From positions 1 to 40,961 of the forward strand of contig JACQZJ010000087.1 of NCBI GenBank assembly GCA_016213895.1: 40,961 nucleotides of DNA, written 5' to 3'. The position numbers were made by a program, and so were the translations under genes. Below, piece after piece: positions 24,251 to 32,905 of this stretch; the stretch's first letter is position 1; each line of letters starts with the position of its first letter. The stretch comes from Planctomycetota bacterium. Its GTDB lineage: Bacteria; Planctomycetota; B15-G4; JADJEK01. The notes under the pieces are model-generated. The model worked only from the letters and a program-made list of their open reading frames with translations, made no database searches and was not told where the DNA came from.

Positions 24251-24925
24251 ATGCGAGCAGGGAGTCTCTTGTCGCGCTTGGGCGTTGCCGCGTTCCTCGC
24301 CACCGTCATGCTCGGCGCCACGGGCTGCCAGGCGCTCAAGCCGGTGGGGACCTACTTCGTGCACCGCTACCAGGACTTCGGGGAGATGGCCGAATTCGGC
24401 TTCACCGTCACCGCGACCCCCCAGGTCGGCCTGTACTGGAACAGCCTCGAGGCGCTCGTCGCGGGCTACAGCGAGGTCGACGGCTGGTTCGTCGGGCTCG
24501 GCGGGGGCCAGATCGGCGTGACGCGGCACTACAACAAGTGCTTTGGCCTGTTCGCCTCCGAAGAGAACGTGGGCTGGGGGCCGGGACTGGATGGCGAGAA
24601 CCGCGAGCAGGTGATCTCGCACAGGTCGGGCGGGCTCCTGGGGATCATCCTGCCGCCGTACGACAGCGGGCCGGACTACACGCCGGCCTGCGTGCATTTC
24701 TTCCCGCACATCGCCTACTTCGGCTTCGTCTGGAACGCGCGCTACACGCAGATGATCGACTTCATGCTCGGCATCTTCACCATCGACATCGCCGGCGACG
24801 ACGGCTACGCGGTCGGCAAGTGGTCCTTCCCCTGGCGCTCGGGAGCGGGCGGCGACGACGAGGCGGGGGAGCTTGGCGCGGCCGAGTACCAGCCCTGGCC
24901 GGGATCGAAGCCGGCGCAGGAATGA
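24251..24925 (+). CDS. Lipoprotein of unknown function
   Basis: This 224-residue lipoprotein has lipobox LGATGC. The mature protein has aromatic, Gly-rich strands (TYFVHRYQDFGEMAEFGFTV, then LGGGQIGVTRH, then FFPHIAYFGFVWN), with a hydrophobic segment QMIDFMLGIFTIDIAG near residue 180. The tail is acidic. I do not recognise the family; it could be a small outer-membrane-associated protein with a beta-rich core. The ATG at 24251 follows GGAGGG. The next gene starts only 33 bases after its stop, so it may be co-transcribed with the membrane spermidine-synthase-like protein. Confidence 0.72.
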   Translation: MRAGSLLSRLGVAAFLATVMLGATGCQALKPVGTYFVHRYQDFGEMAEFGFTVTATPQVGLYWNSLEALVAGYSEVDGWFVGLGGGQIGVTRHYNKCFGLFASEENVGWGPGLDGENREQVISHRSGGLLGIILPPYDSGPDYTPACVHFFPHIAYFGFVWNARYTQMIDFMLGIFTIDIAGDDGYAVGKWSFPWRSGAGGDDEAGELGAAEYQPWPGSKPAQE

Positions 24926-24958
24926 CCTGAGGCCGGGCGCCGGCCCGGACATCTCCGC

Positions 24959-27094
24959 ATGAGCGAGCAAGCGGTCTCGTACTGTCCTGCGGCGCTGGCG
25001 CGGCGGCCCGGCCTCGTCCTGTTCCTGCTCGGCTTCCTGACGCTCTTCCTGGAGCTGTGCCTGATCCGGTACATGGCCGGGAACGTCTGGAACCTGGGCT
25101 ACTTCCCGAACCTGGTGCTGCTCGCCGCGTTCCTCGGCATGGGCACGGGGTTCGTCTGCCATCAGTTCCTGGCGGCGCGCGCCGCGCTCCGCTGCTACGC
25201 GCTCGCGCCCGCGTTGCTGCTCGGGCTCGTGCTGCTCATAACCCTCGTCCACCCGAGCCTCCCCGGGTTCGAGCGCTACGCCGGCAGCATCGGCGGGGAG
25301 CTGTACTTCACCTCCCTGCCGCGGCGCGCCCCGGCCTCGAGCATCCTGCTGTTCGTGGCGTGGTTCGCGGCCCCGATCGCCGTGTTCGCGCTGATCTCGC
25401 AGCTCACGGCCAAAGCGTTCGTTTGCTTCGCGCCGCTCAAGGCGTACACGCTGGACATCAGCGGCTCCTGCTGCGGCATCCTGGCGTTCATGGCGATGAG
25501 CTGGTTCGAGCTGCCGGCGGCGCTGTGGTTCGCGCTGCTCGCGCCGCTCTTCCTGGCGGCGCCGGTGGGCCTGGCCGCGCGACCGCGGGCGCTCGGGGCC
25601 GCTGCTCTTCTGGTCGCCGCGCTCCTCATCCACCTGGACGATGCGCAGCTCCTGCCGCGCCCCGCGGGCCACCCGGCGCGCGCTCTCGCCGGGGAAGCGG
25701 CCGTGGACGTGCGCTGGTCTCCCTACCAGAAGGTCGAGTTCACGCACGGGACGCGGGAGAGCGCCACCGTTCACGTCAACGGCCTGTGGCACCAGTGTCT
25801 GCTCGGCGCGCCGGAGATCGCCGGCTCGTTCTACCGTTTCGTCTACGAGGAGCGCGCCCGGAGCGCCGATCTGCCGCCGTACGCGCGCGTGCTGGTCATC
25901 GGCGCCGGCTCGGGGAACGACGTGGCCTGCGCGCTCATGCATGGCGCCCGCGCCGTGGACGCGGTCGAGATCGACCCGGCGATCGCGGAGATCGGCCGCC
26001 GCCACCACCCCGAGAGGCCGTACTCGGATCCGCGCGTCACGCTCACAGTCGGCGACGGCCGCGCCTTCCTGACCACCGCCGCCGGGCCCTACGACCTCAT
26101 CGTCTTCGCGCTGACCGACTCGCTGGTCAAGGTCAGCCCGCTGGCGCAGCTGCGCCTGGAGAACTACGTCTTCACCAGCGAGGCGATGCGCCGCGCCTAC
26201 GACCTGCTGGCCGAGCACGGGACGCTCGCCTTCTACAACTACTACCGCGAGCCCTGGCTCCTCGCCAAGCTCAGGGAAACGGCTCTCGCCGCCACCGGGG
26301 TCATGCCGCGCCAGATCAACGCCTTCGAGACCTTCACCATTCTGACCCTGGAGCGCTCGGGTGCTGGAGCGCCGGCCGTTGCGCCCGCGGCCGCCGGCGA
26401 GACGGACATCGCGACCGACGACTGGCCCTTCCCCTACCTGCGGCGGCGCGGCCTGGCGCCGCTCTACGGCGCGGCGCTGGCGCTCCTCCTGGCTTACGCC
26501 GGCCTGCTGCTCCTGCTCGTGCGCCGCGGCGCCCGCGCCGGCCTGCAGGCGCCGCGCCCCGAGCTGAAGCTCGCCTTCGCCTTGATGGGAGCGGCTTTCC
26601 TGCTGCTCGAGACGAAGAGCGTCATCCAGTTCAGCCTGCTGTTCGGCACCACCTGGCTGAACAGCTCGCTCGTCCTCCTCGCCGTGCTGCTCCTGGTGCT
26701 CGCCGCCAACTGGACCGCGCACGCGCTGCGCGGCGGCCTGCTGCTTTGGCTGACCGTCCCGGCCCTGCTTCTCTCCGCGCTTGCCACCTTCGTGGTGCCG
26801 CTCGCGGACCTGCTCTACCTGGAGAACGGACTGGCGCGCTTCCTGGCCGCGTCGCTCCTGACCTTCTCGCCGGTCTTCTTCGCGAACCTGTTGTTCAGCG
26901 TGGCCATCCGCAGCCAGGGGGCGGCGGAACACCTCTTCGGCTGGAACCTGCTCGGCGCCTCGGCCGGCGGGATCCTCGAGTACTCGAGCATGGCGCTCGG
27001 CTACAACGCGCTCGCGCTGCTCGTGGCGCTGCTCTATGCGGCGACGGTGCTCCTTCTGCGCCGCGGCGGCGCCCTGCGGGCCGCGCCGGCGTGA
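24959..27094 (+). CDS. Membrane-embedded spermidine-synthase-like protein (TM-SAM domain-TM)
   Basis: This 711-residue protein has about seven N-terminal membrane helices (FLLGFLTLFLELCLIRYMAG, then NLVLLAAFLGMGTGFV). A spermidine synthase-type SAM domain follows at about 270-460 (VLVIGAGSGNDVACALMHGA, VEIDPAIAEIGRRHHP, VGDGRAFLTTAAGPYDLIVF), and then about six more helices. In true spermidine synthase the glycine-rich segment binds decarboxylated SAM and the D in the VxxGDG turn is catalytic; here the position corresponds to GDGRAF. Substrate is unknown: related bacterial proteins with flanking membrane parts are uncharacterised. The ATG is 33 bases after the preceding lipoprotein gene. A broken relative of the same N-terminal membrane type is present at 39516. 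Confidence 0.85.
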   Translation: MSEQAVSYCPAALARRPGLVLFLLGFLTLFLELCLIRYMAGNVWNLGYFPNLVLLAAFLGMGTGFVCHQFLAARAALRCYALAPALLLGLVLLITLVHPSLPGFERYAGSIGGELYFTSLPRRAPASSILLFVAWFAAPIAVFALISQLTAKAFVCFAPLKAYTLDISGSCCGILAFMAMSWFELPAALWFALLAPLFLAAPVGLAARPRALGAAALLVAALLIHLDDAQLLPRPAGHPARALAGEAAVDVRWSPYQKVEFTHGTRESATVHVNGLWHQCLLGAPEIAGSFYRFVYEERARSADLPPYARVLVIGAGSGNDVACALMHGARAVDAVEIDPAIAEIGRRHHPERPYSDPRVTLTVGDGRAFLTTAAGPYDLIVFALTDSLVKVSPLAQLRLENYVFTSEAMRRAYDLLAEHGTLAFYNYYREPWLLAKLRETALAATGVMPRQINAFETFTILTLERSGAGAPAVAPAAAGETDIATDDWPFPYLRRRGLAPLYGAALALLLAYAGLLLLLVRRGARAGLQAPRPELKLAFALMGAAFLLLETKSVIQFSLLFGTTWLNSSLVLLAVLLLVLAANWTAHALRGGLLLWLTVPALLLSALATFVVPLADLLYLENGLARFLAASLLTFSPVFFANLLFSVAIRSQGAAEHLFGWNLLGASAGGILEYSSMALGYNALALLVALLYAATVLLLRRGGALRAAPA

Positions 27095-27229
27095 CCGGAT
27101 CGCTCCGCGGTCGCAGGCCGGGAGTGGCGCGGGTCATGGACCCTCACCGGCGTTGGGTTAGAGTGGTGGGTGAGTGTCTCGCTGCGCATCCGAGGAGCGG
27201 GTCCTTCCCGGCGCGCCGGAGTCCTGTGC

Positions 27230-28153
27230 ATGATGCCCGCATCGATCTTCCAGTGCGCCGAGGCGCGGCGGCAGGAGCGGCTGGTCCAGGGGATCCTGCG
27301 TTTCCTGCTGACCAGCGACGGCTCTTTCCTGCGCACCTTCTGCGCCTGGGCCGGCTTCCCCGGCGAGTGCGTGGCCGTGCACGAGGATCCGGGCGAGTCG
27401 GGCGCGCCGCCGCACGGCCTGCTGCTTTCCTTTGCCGACGGGTCGGCGCGCCGCGTCGACCTGGTGTTCTGGGCCGAGCGCGGCGACGCCCGCGGTCGGG
27501 ACGGAGCCTCCGCGGATCTGTTCATTGTCCCGGAGCACCGCGGCCGGCGCTTCGGCCCGCTGCCAGCCGCGAAGACCCGGACCTGGGCCGACCTGGTCGC
27601 CCGCGCGGGCACGGCGTCGGACCTGGCGTGCGCCGTGCTGCACGGGCTCGAGGACTACGTCTGGACCGGGGAAGCACTGGCCCTGGCCGCGCTCAAGGAC
27701 GAGATCGAGGCCTGGTGGAGCGACCAGGAGCGCGAGTGGCAGGTCTCCCGCTTCCTGCGCGGCTGCGCGGAGCGCGCGCAAGAGCACGGCCTGAGCGTGA
27801 GCTCGTCGCAGAAGCTCTGCCGTCAGACCGGAACCGGCTACTGGGGCCAGTACTTCAAGAACGCCTGGCTGCCCGCGAGCCATCGCAGCTGGCTGTGGAA
27901 CGGCTTCGTGTTCCGCATCGGCGAGGGCGGGCGCGTGGCGCGCGTGCTGCTCGCGCTGCAGCTTCTGGACGACGCCGCCGACCGCCTGGGGCGTTCGCGC
28001 GCGCCCCTGCCGCAGTGGTACCCGTGGCAGGACGGCGACACGGGAGTGGTCGTGGCCGCGGACGGGGAGGAGCGCCTCTCGGTGCGCGCCTGGTACGAGG
28101 AAAGCCGAGAGCTGCTCGAGCAGTACGCGGACCTCGAGGCGCACGCGCGCTGA
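27230..28153 (+). CDS. Hypothetical protein, family not recognised
   Basis: This 307-residue protein has an N-terminal alpha/beta part with an acidic strand pair (HGLLLSFADGSARRVDLVFW and ASADLFIVPEHRG), loosely reminiscent of PD-(D/E)XK nuclease folds but lacking a clear ExK, so that is not claimed. The C-terminal half has QKLCRQTGTGYWGQYFKNAW, then WNGFVFRIGEGGRVARVLLA, and a coiled-coil-like tail ESRELLEQYADLE. The start at 27230 has GGAG eight bases upstream; a GTG 20 codons earlier also keeps the frame open. TAGAGT at 27159-27164 may be its -10 element. The stop codon itself forms part of a strong hairpin. Confidence 0.65.
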   Translation: MMPASIFQCAEARRQERLVQGILRFLLTSDGSFLRTFCAWAGFPGECVAVHEDPGESGAPPHGLLLSFADGSARRVDLVFWAERGDARGRDGASADLFIVPEHRGRRFGPLPAAKTRTWADLVARAGTASDLACAVLHGLEDYVWTGEALALAALKDEIEAWWSDQEREWQVSRFLRGCAERAQEHGLSVSSSQKLCRQTGTGYWGQYFKNAWLPASHRSWLWNGFVFRIGEGGRVARVLLALQLLDDAADRLGRSRAPLPQWYPWQDGDTGVVVAADGEERLSVRAWYEESRELLEQYADLEAHAR

Positions 28154-28175
28154 GCCTCTCCGCAGGAGAGGCTCA
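28151..28175 (+). terminator. Perfect 11-bp hairpin including the stop codon
   Basis: TGAGCCTCTCC and its exact complement GGAGAGGCTCA flank the three-base loop GCA. The first three bases of the stem are the TGA stop of the upstream gene. No T run follows, so it would be an atypical terminator, or an mRNA stabilising hairpin. Confidence 0.5.
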
Positions 28176-28510
28176 TCCGGAATCCACGATCTTCACGCGG
28201 GTCGCTTGAGCTGAAAACACCCGCGACTTTGCCGGCGTGACGGGATGAGAACCTGGGCAAGGCGTCCCTCGTGAAGTTGGGTTGCGGGCGATAGCCTGCG
28301 ATGTGCCGCGCTGGAAGCGGGCGCGCGGACGCGTAAGATCCATGGGCTTCCGGCGCCCGCGCCGCGCGGCACCGTTTCCGCGTCCTGCTCCGGCCGGACG
28401 GAGGGCCGGACACATGCTATCGGGAATGGTCCGATGGCGGTCCGGCCGGCGGCAGCCGCGGGGGCGGCGGCCGCAAGGCGGGTCGGCGGGTTCCTGCTGG
28501 AGGAATGTGG
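28176..28510. other. Intergenic region before the radical SAM gene
   Basis: About 335 bases without a credible gene. A TATCGG hexamer at 28418-28423 is a weak -10 candidate, and the extreme GC content near 28440-28480 obscures any -35. GGAGG at 28498-28502 is the ribosome-binding site of the next gene. I see no riboswitch or tRNA-like structure in it. Confidence 0.4.
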
Positions 28511-30040
28511 ATGACGAACAACGGTCTGTGCAACGTCTGCGAGCAGCTCGTTCCCGCGCGCAGGGAGGAGCGGGCGGGGAAGGTCTTCCTGATCAAGGAG
28601 TGCCCCAAGTGCGGGGAGAACGAGACGCTCATCTCCTCGGACGCGCAGCGCTACTTCAACAAGCGCGTCGTGGACATGGAGACGGCGCAGCGCAAGTGCG
28701 ACCTCAACTGCGTGGGGTGCTCACACAAGAAGCCGAACCTGGTCTTCGTCGACATCACCAACCGCTGCAACCTGAACTGCCCGATCTGCGTCAACAACAC
28801 GCCGAGCATGGGCTTCCAGTTCGAGCCGCCGCTCGAGTACTTCGAGAAGATCTTCGCGCACTTCGGCAAGTACGAGCACCCGCCGGCCGTGCAGCTCTTC
28901 GGCGGCGAGCCGACCGTGCGCTCGGACCTGTTCGACATCATCACCCTCGCCCGGGAGCACGGGCTGGCGCCGCGCGTGGTCACCAACGGCCTGAAGCTCG
29001 CTAACGAGGAGTACTGCCGCCGGCTGATCGAGAGCCGCGCCACCATCCTCATCGCCTATGACGGAGCGAACCCCGAGACCTACCGCGTGCTGCGCGGCAA
29101 CGAGAAGATCCTGGAGCTGAAGCAGCGGGCGCTCGACAACATCAAGAAGATCGGCGGCGCCAAGGTCGTGCTCATGACGTGCATGGCCAAGGGCTTCAAC
29201 CTGCAGGAGCTGCCCAAGATCCTGGAGTACGTGCACGAGCGCAAGGACCACGTGCGCGGCATCTACCTCCTGCCGCTGGCGCACACCTGGGATCGCAAGG
29301 ACTTCGACCTGGAGCCGGAGCGCATCACGCTCGAGGACCTGGAGATCGTGGTCAACGAGGCGTTCCCCGACGATCGCATCGACTTCCTCCCGGCCGGCCT
29401 GCACGACAAGCTGCCTACCATCTTTCGCGTGCTGCGTACCAAGCCGCTGCCCTTCCGCGGCGCGCATCCGAACTGCGAGAGCATGTACATCCTCATCTCC
29501 GACGGCGAGCGCTACCTGCCCCTGTCGCGCTACCTGAAGGGCACGATCACCGACCTGGCCAAGGCTCTCGTCGCGCTCGAGAAGCGCCTGGCGCCGCGCG
29601 CACACGCGCTGCAGGAGCGCGGGTCCGCCGAGTCGAGCTTCGCGCGCAAGCTGCTCAAGGCGCGCACGATCCTCGGCCTGATCGGGGTGGGGCGCAGGCA
29701 GTTCCGGCTCGGCGAGCTGTTCAAGGGCCGCGGTCCGGGCAAGGCGTGGAACGCCGCCCTGGCCATGACGAAGATGGCGCTCGGCGTCAAGACCAAGGCG
29801 GTGGTGGACCGCCACACGCGCGTGCAGGGCTTCCTGCAGCTCATCGTCCTGCCGTTCGAGGACAAGACCGTGCTCGAGACCGAGCGCGTGCAGCGCTGCC
29901 CCACGGCCTTCGCCTACGTCGACCCCGAGGACCACGAGGTCAAGCACGTGCCGGTCTGCTCCTGGCCCCTGTACAAGACCGAGGTGATGCGCGGCATTTC
30001 CAAGGAGTACGAGCGGGCCGGCGCGGCGCAGCAGGCCTGA
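28511..30040 (+). CDS. Radical SAM protein with rubredoxin-like N-terminus and two CxxxCxxC motifs (tetraether-synthase/MJ0619-like layout)
   Basis: This protein has 509 residues. An N-terminal rubredoxin-like pair is C7-x2-C10 (CNVC) and C31-x2-C34 (CPKC) ahead of ETLISSDAQRYF. A CxxxCxxC at C63/C67/C70 (CDLNCVGC) precedes the radical SAM motif C86/C90/C93 (RCNLNCPIC), with QLFGGEPTVRSDLFDII as the SAM-binding GGEP region. More cysteines follow (HPNCES, QRCPT, PVCSW). As I recall, archaeal tetraether synthase (MJ0619-like) carries three FeS clusters plus a rubredoxin-like iron, and this cysteine plan fits. The substrate in bacteria is not established, so lipid chemistry is an inference. The ATG at 28511 is favoured over one at 28505 because GGAGG is eight bases upstream. 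The AOR gene starts 98 bases after the stop. Confidence 0.82.
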   Translation: MTNNGLCNVCEQLVPARREERAGKVFLIKECPKCGENETLISSDAQRYFNKRVVDMETAQRKCDLNCVGCSHKKPNLVFVDITNRCNLNCPICVNNTPSMGFQFEPPLEYFEKIFAHFGKYEHPPAVQLFGGEPTVRSDLFDIITLAREHGLAPRVVTNGLKLANEEYCRRLIESRATILIAYDGANPETYRVLRGNEKILELKQRALDNIKKIGGAKVVLMTCMAKGFNLQELPKILEYVHERKDHVRGIYLLPLAHTWDRKDFDLEPERITLEDLEIVVNEAFPDDRIDFLPAGLHDKLPTIFRVLRTKPLPFRGAHPNCESMYILISDGERYLPLSRYLKGTITDLAKALVALEKRLAPRAHALQERGSAESSFARKLLKARTILGLIGVGRRQFRLGELFKGRGPGKAWNAALAMTKMALGVKTKAVVDRHTRVQGFLQLIVLPFEDKTVLETERVQRCPTAFAYVDPEDHEVKHVPVCSWPLYKTEVMRGISKEYERAGAAQQA

Positions 30041-30138
30041 GGCGGGCCGGCGTCGGGGAGCCGCGCGCGGCCGCGGGACAGAGGCGCTAGACTGGCGGTG
30101 CGAGCGGCGGCGCCAGAGGAGCGCCGCGGGAGGCTGCC

Positions 30139-31956
30139 ATGGAGCTTTGCGGCTACGCGGACCGGGTGGCGCACGTCGATCTCACGGCGCGCAGCGTCGA
30201 GTACAAGCCCCTTCCCGAGGAGTGGGCGCTGAAGTACATCGGCGGGCGCGGCCTGGGGGTGCGCTACGTGTTCGAGAACGGGCCGGCGGTCGCCCCGCTC
30301 GCGCCCGAGAACCTGCTGTGCTTCATGAACGGACCGCTCACCGGCAGCGCGGCCAACATGAGCGGCAGGCTAGCGGTCGTGACCCGGTCGCCTCTCACTG
30401 GCACGGTGACGGACAGCCATCAAGGGGGGTGGTCCGGGGCGCGCCTGCGCTGGGCCGGCTTCGACGGCCTCGTCATCCGGGGCAAGGCGAGCACGCCGGT
30501 CTACCTGCACGTGTCGGACGGCCAGGTCGAGATCCGGGACGCGGCCGTGGCGTGGGGCCAGGGCGTGCACGCGAGCGTGGAGCAGTTCCGCCGCGAGCAC
30601 GGCAAGAAGGACCTCTCCGTGATCGCGATCGGACCGGCGGGCGAGAACCTGGTGCGCTACGCCTGCTGGATCAACGAGGACGACCGCGCCGCGGGCCGCG
30701 GCGGCACCGGCTGCGTGGGCGGCGCGAAGAACCTCAAGGCCGTGGTGGTCAAGGCCGCGCAGGCCCTGCCCGAGCCGAGCGACAAGCAGGCCTGGAACGC
30801 GGCGCGCAAGCGCGCCCTCGCCCTGATCAGGGACGAGAAGAACGTCACCAGCCCGAGGAAGGGCGGCCTCAGCGTGTTCGGCACCAACGTGCTGATGAAC
30901 ATCACCAGCGCCCTCGGCGCGCTGCCGGCGCAGAACAGCCTCGAGACCTCCTTCGGCGCCGGCGCCGAGAAGCTGAGCGGGGAGCACGTCAAGGAACACC
31001 TGCTGGTCGCCGATCCCACCTGCCACGCGTGCCCGGTGGCGTGCAAGAAGGAGGTGGAGGTCAAGCAGGGCTTGTTCGCCGGCCTGCGCATGGAGAGCGT
31101 GGAGTACGAGCCGGCCTGGGCGCTCGGGGCGAACTGCGGCAACGACGACGTCGGCCTCGTGGCCGGGCTCATCGACCTGGCGAACGACCTCGGCCTGGAC
31201 GCGATCGAGATCGGCGACGTGCTCGCCACGTACATGGAGGCGACCGCCGCGGGCTACACCGCTCCCGATCCGGGGCTCAGGTGGGGCGACGGTCCGGGCA
31301 TGGTGGAGACTCTGCGCAAGGTTGCGTTCCGCCAGGGCATCGGCGACGTGCTGGCGCACGGCGTGGTCGCCACGGCCGAGCGCTTCGGCCACCCCGAGAT
31401 CGCCATGCACTGCAAGGGGCAGGGCATTCCTGCCTATGACCCGCGCGGCTTGAAGGGCATGGGCCTGGGTTACGCGACCTCGAACCGCGGCGCCTGCCAC
31501 CTGCGCGCCTACACGCCGGCCAGCGAGCTCGGTCTCATCGCGCTGAAGACGGACGGGCTGGAGTGGCGGGGCAAGGGCGAGCTGGTCAAGCTGCTGCAGG
31601 ACCTGCACGCCTTCTCTGACAGCCTGGATCTCTGCAAGTTCAGCGCCTTCGCCGAGGGGGCCGAGGAGTACGCCGCGCAGTACTCGGCCATGACGGGCGC
31701 GACCTTCAACGCGGCCGACGTGCTGCGGACCGGCGAGCGCATCTACAACCTCGAGCGCCTGTACAACAACCGGGCGGGATTCGGCGCCGGGAGCGACGTC
31801 CTGCCCGCGCGCTACACCGCGCAACCGTCCACCATGGGCGGATCGCGCGGCCACGTGTGCGAGCTCGTCAGGATGCTCGAGGAGTACTACGCGGCGCGCG
31901 GCTGGCGAGACGGCGTGGTGCCGCGCGCGAAGCTCGAGGAGCTGGGAATCCCGTAG
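30139..31956 (+). CDS. Aldehyde:ferredoxin oxidoreductase family protein (tungsten type)
   Basis: This 605-residue enzyme is the usual length for the AOR family. It has the pterin-binding N-terminal domain (KYIGGRGLGVRYVFENG, NGPLTGSAANMSGRLAVVTRSP, SHQGGWSGARLRWAGFDGL) and IGPAGENLVRYACWINEDD. The [4Fe-4S] cysteines are C295, C298 and C302 (CHACPVAC) plus C499 (DLCKFS). AOR enzymes oxidise aldehydes to acids with ferredoxin, using a tungstopterin; the substrate is unknown. A MoaD-like gene lies convergent, with its stop 16 bases from the AOR stop, consistent with pterin-cofactor supply. A TAGACT at 30088-30093 may be the -10 of its promoter. The ATG follows GGGAGG. Confidence 0.92.
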   Translation: MELCGYADRVAHVDLTARSVEYKPLPEEWALKYIGGRGLGVRYVFENGPAVAPLAPENLLCFMNGPLTGSAANMSGRLAVVTRSPLTGTVTDSHQGGWSGARLRWAGFDGLVIRGKASTPVYLHVSDGQVEIRDAAVAWGQGVHASVEQFRREHGKKDLSVIAIGPAGENLVRYACWINEDDRAAGRGGTGCVGGAKNLKAVVVKAAQALPEPSDKQAWNAARKRALALIRDEKNVTSPRKGGLSVFGTNVLMNITSALGALPAQNSLETSFGAGAEKLSGEHVKEHLLVADPTCHACPVACKKEVEVKQGLFAGLRMESVEYEPAWALGANCGNDDVGLVAGLIDLANDLGLDAIEIGDVLATYMEATAAGYTAPDPGLRWGDGPGMVETLRKVAFRQGIGDVLAHGVVATAERFGHPEIAMHCKGQGIPAYDPRGLKGMGLGYATSNRGACHLRAYTPASELGLIALKTDGLEWRGKGELVKLLQDLHAFSDSLDLCKFSAFAEGAEEYAAQYSAMTGATFNAADVLRTGERIYNLERLYNNRAGFGAGSDVLPARYTAQPSTMGGSRGHVCELVRMLEEYYAARGWRDGVVPRAKLEELGIP

Positions 31957-31972
31957 CGGCGGGCGCGGCCGG

Positions 31973-32251
31973 CTACCCGCCGCCCACCGCGGGAAAGAGG
32001 TCGACTTGGTCCCCGGCGCCGAGCGGGGAGTCGAGGGCGCGCTCGAGGCGGCGCGCGTCCCGGCCGTTGACCAGGACATGGACGGCGCCGCGCAGCAGGC
32101 CGCGCTCGTCGAACAGCTCGCGTTCGAGCCGCGGGTAGCGTTCGATCACCCGCAGGAGGAGCTGGCGCACCGTTGCTCCCGAGGGAAGCGGCAGGTCCGC
32201 CGTTTGCGCGCCGGCGAGGAGGCGCAGGCTCGCGTAGAAGTTCACCTGCAT
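31973..32251 (-). CDS. MoaD/ThiS-family ubiquitin-like sulfur carrier
   Basis: This 92-residue protein has the ubiquitin-like fold expected of MoaD: a first strand VNFYASLRLLAG, GATVRQLLLRVIERYPRLE, and a C-terminal strand HVLVNGRDARRLE ending in GDQVDLFPAVGGG, with the terminal Gly-Gly that is adenylated and thiocarboxylated. Sulfur carried this way is inserted into the dithiolene of molybdopterin. Its convergent position beside the tungsten AOR gene suggests a dedicated pterin-supply role. It belongs to a minus-strand run headed by a receiver gene, after the P-loop ATPase, 71 bases downstream of that gene's stop. Confidence 0.88.
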   Translation of the reverse strand: MQVNFYASLRLLAGAQTADLPLPSGATVRQLLLRVIERYPRLERELFDERGLLRGAVHVLVNGRDARRLERALDSPLGAGDQVDLFPAVGGG

Positions 32252-32322
32252 GGCCGTTCCCGTCTGACCTGCTCGAGACTGCCCGTGCTCGACGCGCCGG
32301 CCCGCATCGGGAGGCGCGGCGC

Positions 32323-32892
32323 TCAGAAGAGCACGCCCTGGCGCGGCGGGAGGATCTTGCGGGCGCGCAGGGCGTCCTCGATCAGGGGGATGTGGGCTTC
32401 GCGCTCGAGCGGCAGCTCGACGGTGCGCGCGCGCAGGTCGAGCCGGTCGAGGAGCGTGCCGAGGATGCCGTGGATCTGGCGCTGGAAGCGCGTGGACGTG
32501 GCGCGCACCTTGTCGGCGGCGATCTCCGGATCGATGATCGGCACCCAGAAGAGGGCGTCGTAGGTGGTGCACCAGCGCTGGAGGAAGGGATGCAGGTACT
32601 CCTGCTCGCCGCAGGCGCGCACCATGTAGGCGTAGTTGTCGATCACCGCCCGGTCGCAGATGACGAGTTCCGTGCGGCGCACCGCCTCCAGCTCGGCCTG
32701 CCACTGCGCCGCGAGGATCCACATCTGTCCCTCGAGGGTCGTGGCCTCGTTGATAGGAAAGGGAGAGCGGCGCGAGTTCTCGTAGGCGACGTCGGCGTCG
32801 ATGCTGAGCGCGCGCAGCCGGCTCGCGAGCGAGAAGGTGAGCACCGTCTTGCCCACGCCGTGGGTTCCGATGAAAGCGACCTTGGCAGCCAC
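32323..32892 (-). CDS. P-loop ATPase/kinase of the AAA_28 or NadR-C-terminal type
   Basis: This 189-residue protein carries a Walker A motif (GTHGVGKT, G9-T16) after the first strand VAFIGTHGVGKT, an acidic strand VICDRAVIDNYAYMV where a Walker B/LID aspartate is expected, and RATSTRFQRQIHGIL near the end. It resembles the AAA_28 group of small nucleoside-kinase-like ATPases. Substrate is unknown. The start is GTG at 32892 (ATG is absent here), and no Shine-Dalgarno site is visible. Instead TATACT, a good -10, ends seven bases before the GTG, which would make the message leaderless. Confidence 0.75.
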   Translation of the reverse strand: MAAKVAFIGTHGVGKTVLTFSLASRLRALSIDADVAYENSRRSPFPINEATTLEGQMWILAAQWQAELEAVRRTELVICDRAVIDNYAYMVRACGEQEYLHPFLQRWCTTYDALFWVPIIDPEIAADKVRATSTRFQRQIHGILGTLLDRLDLRARTVELPLEREAHIPLIEDALRARKILPPRQGVLF

Positions 32893-32899
32893 GAGCGCG

Positions 32900-32905
32900 A
32901 GTATA
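32900..32905 (-). promoter_or_regulatory. Candidate -10 element just before a GTG start (possible leaderless mRNA)
   Basis: On the minus strand TATACT, matching five of six consensus positions, ends seven bases before the GTG at 32892. The usual distance to a transcription start would place the first base at or beside the GTG. No clear -35 is seen 17 bases upstream. Confidence 0.35.

Noticed and set aside
24212-26932. 906-codon minus-strand open frame
   Set aside because: It is antisense to the lipoprotein and membrane spermidine-synthase-like genes, with composition (Arg/Gln/Glu/Gly) typical of shadow frames in GC-rich DNA.
27230-27700. PD-(D/E)XK nuclease fold in the protein at 27230
   Set aside because: Acidic strands are present but no ExK motif follows; the match is too weak.
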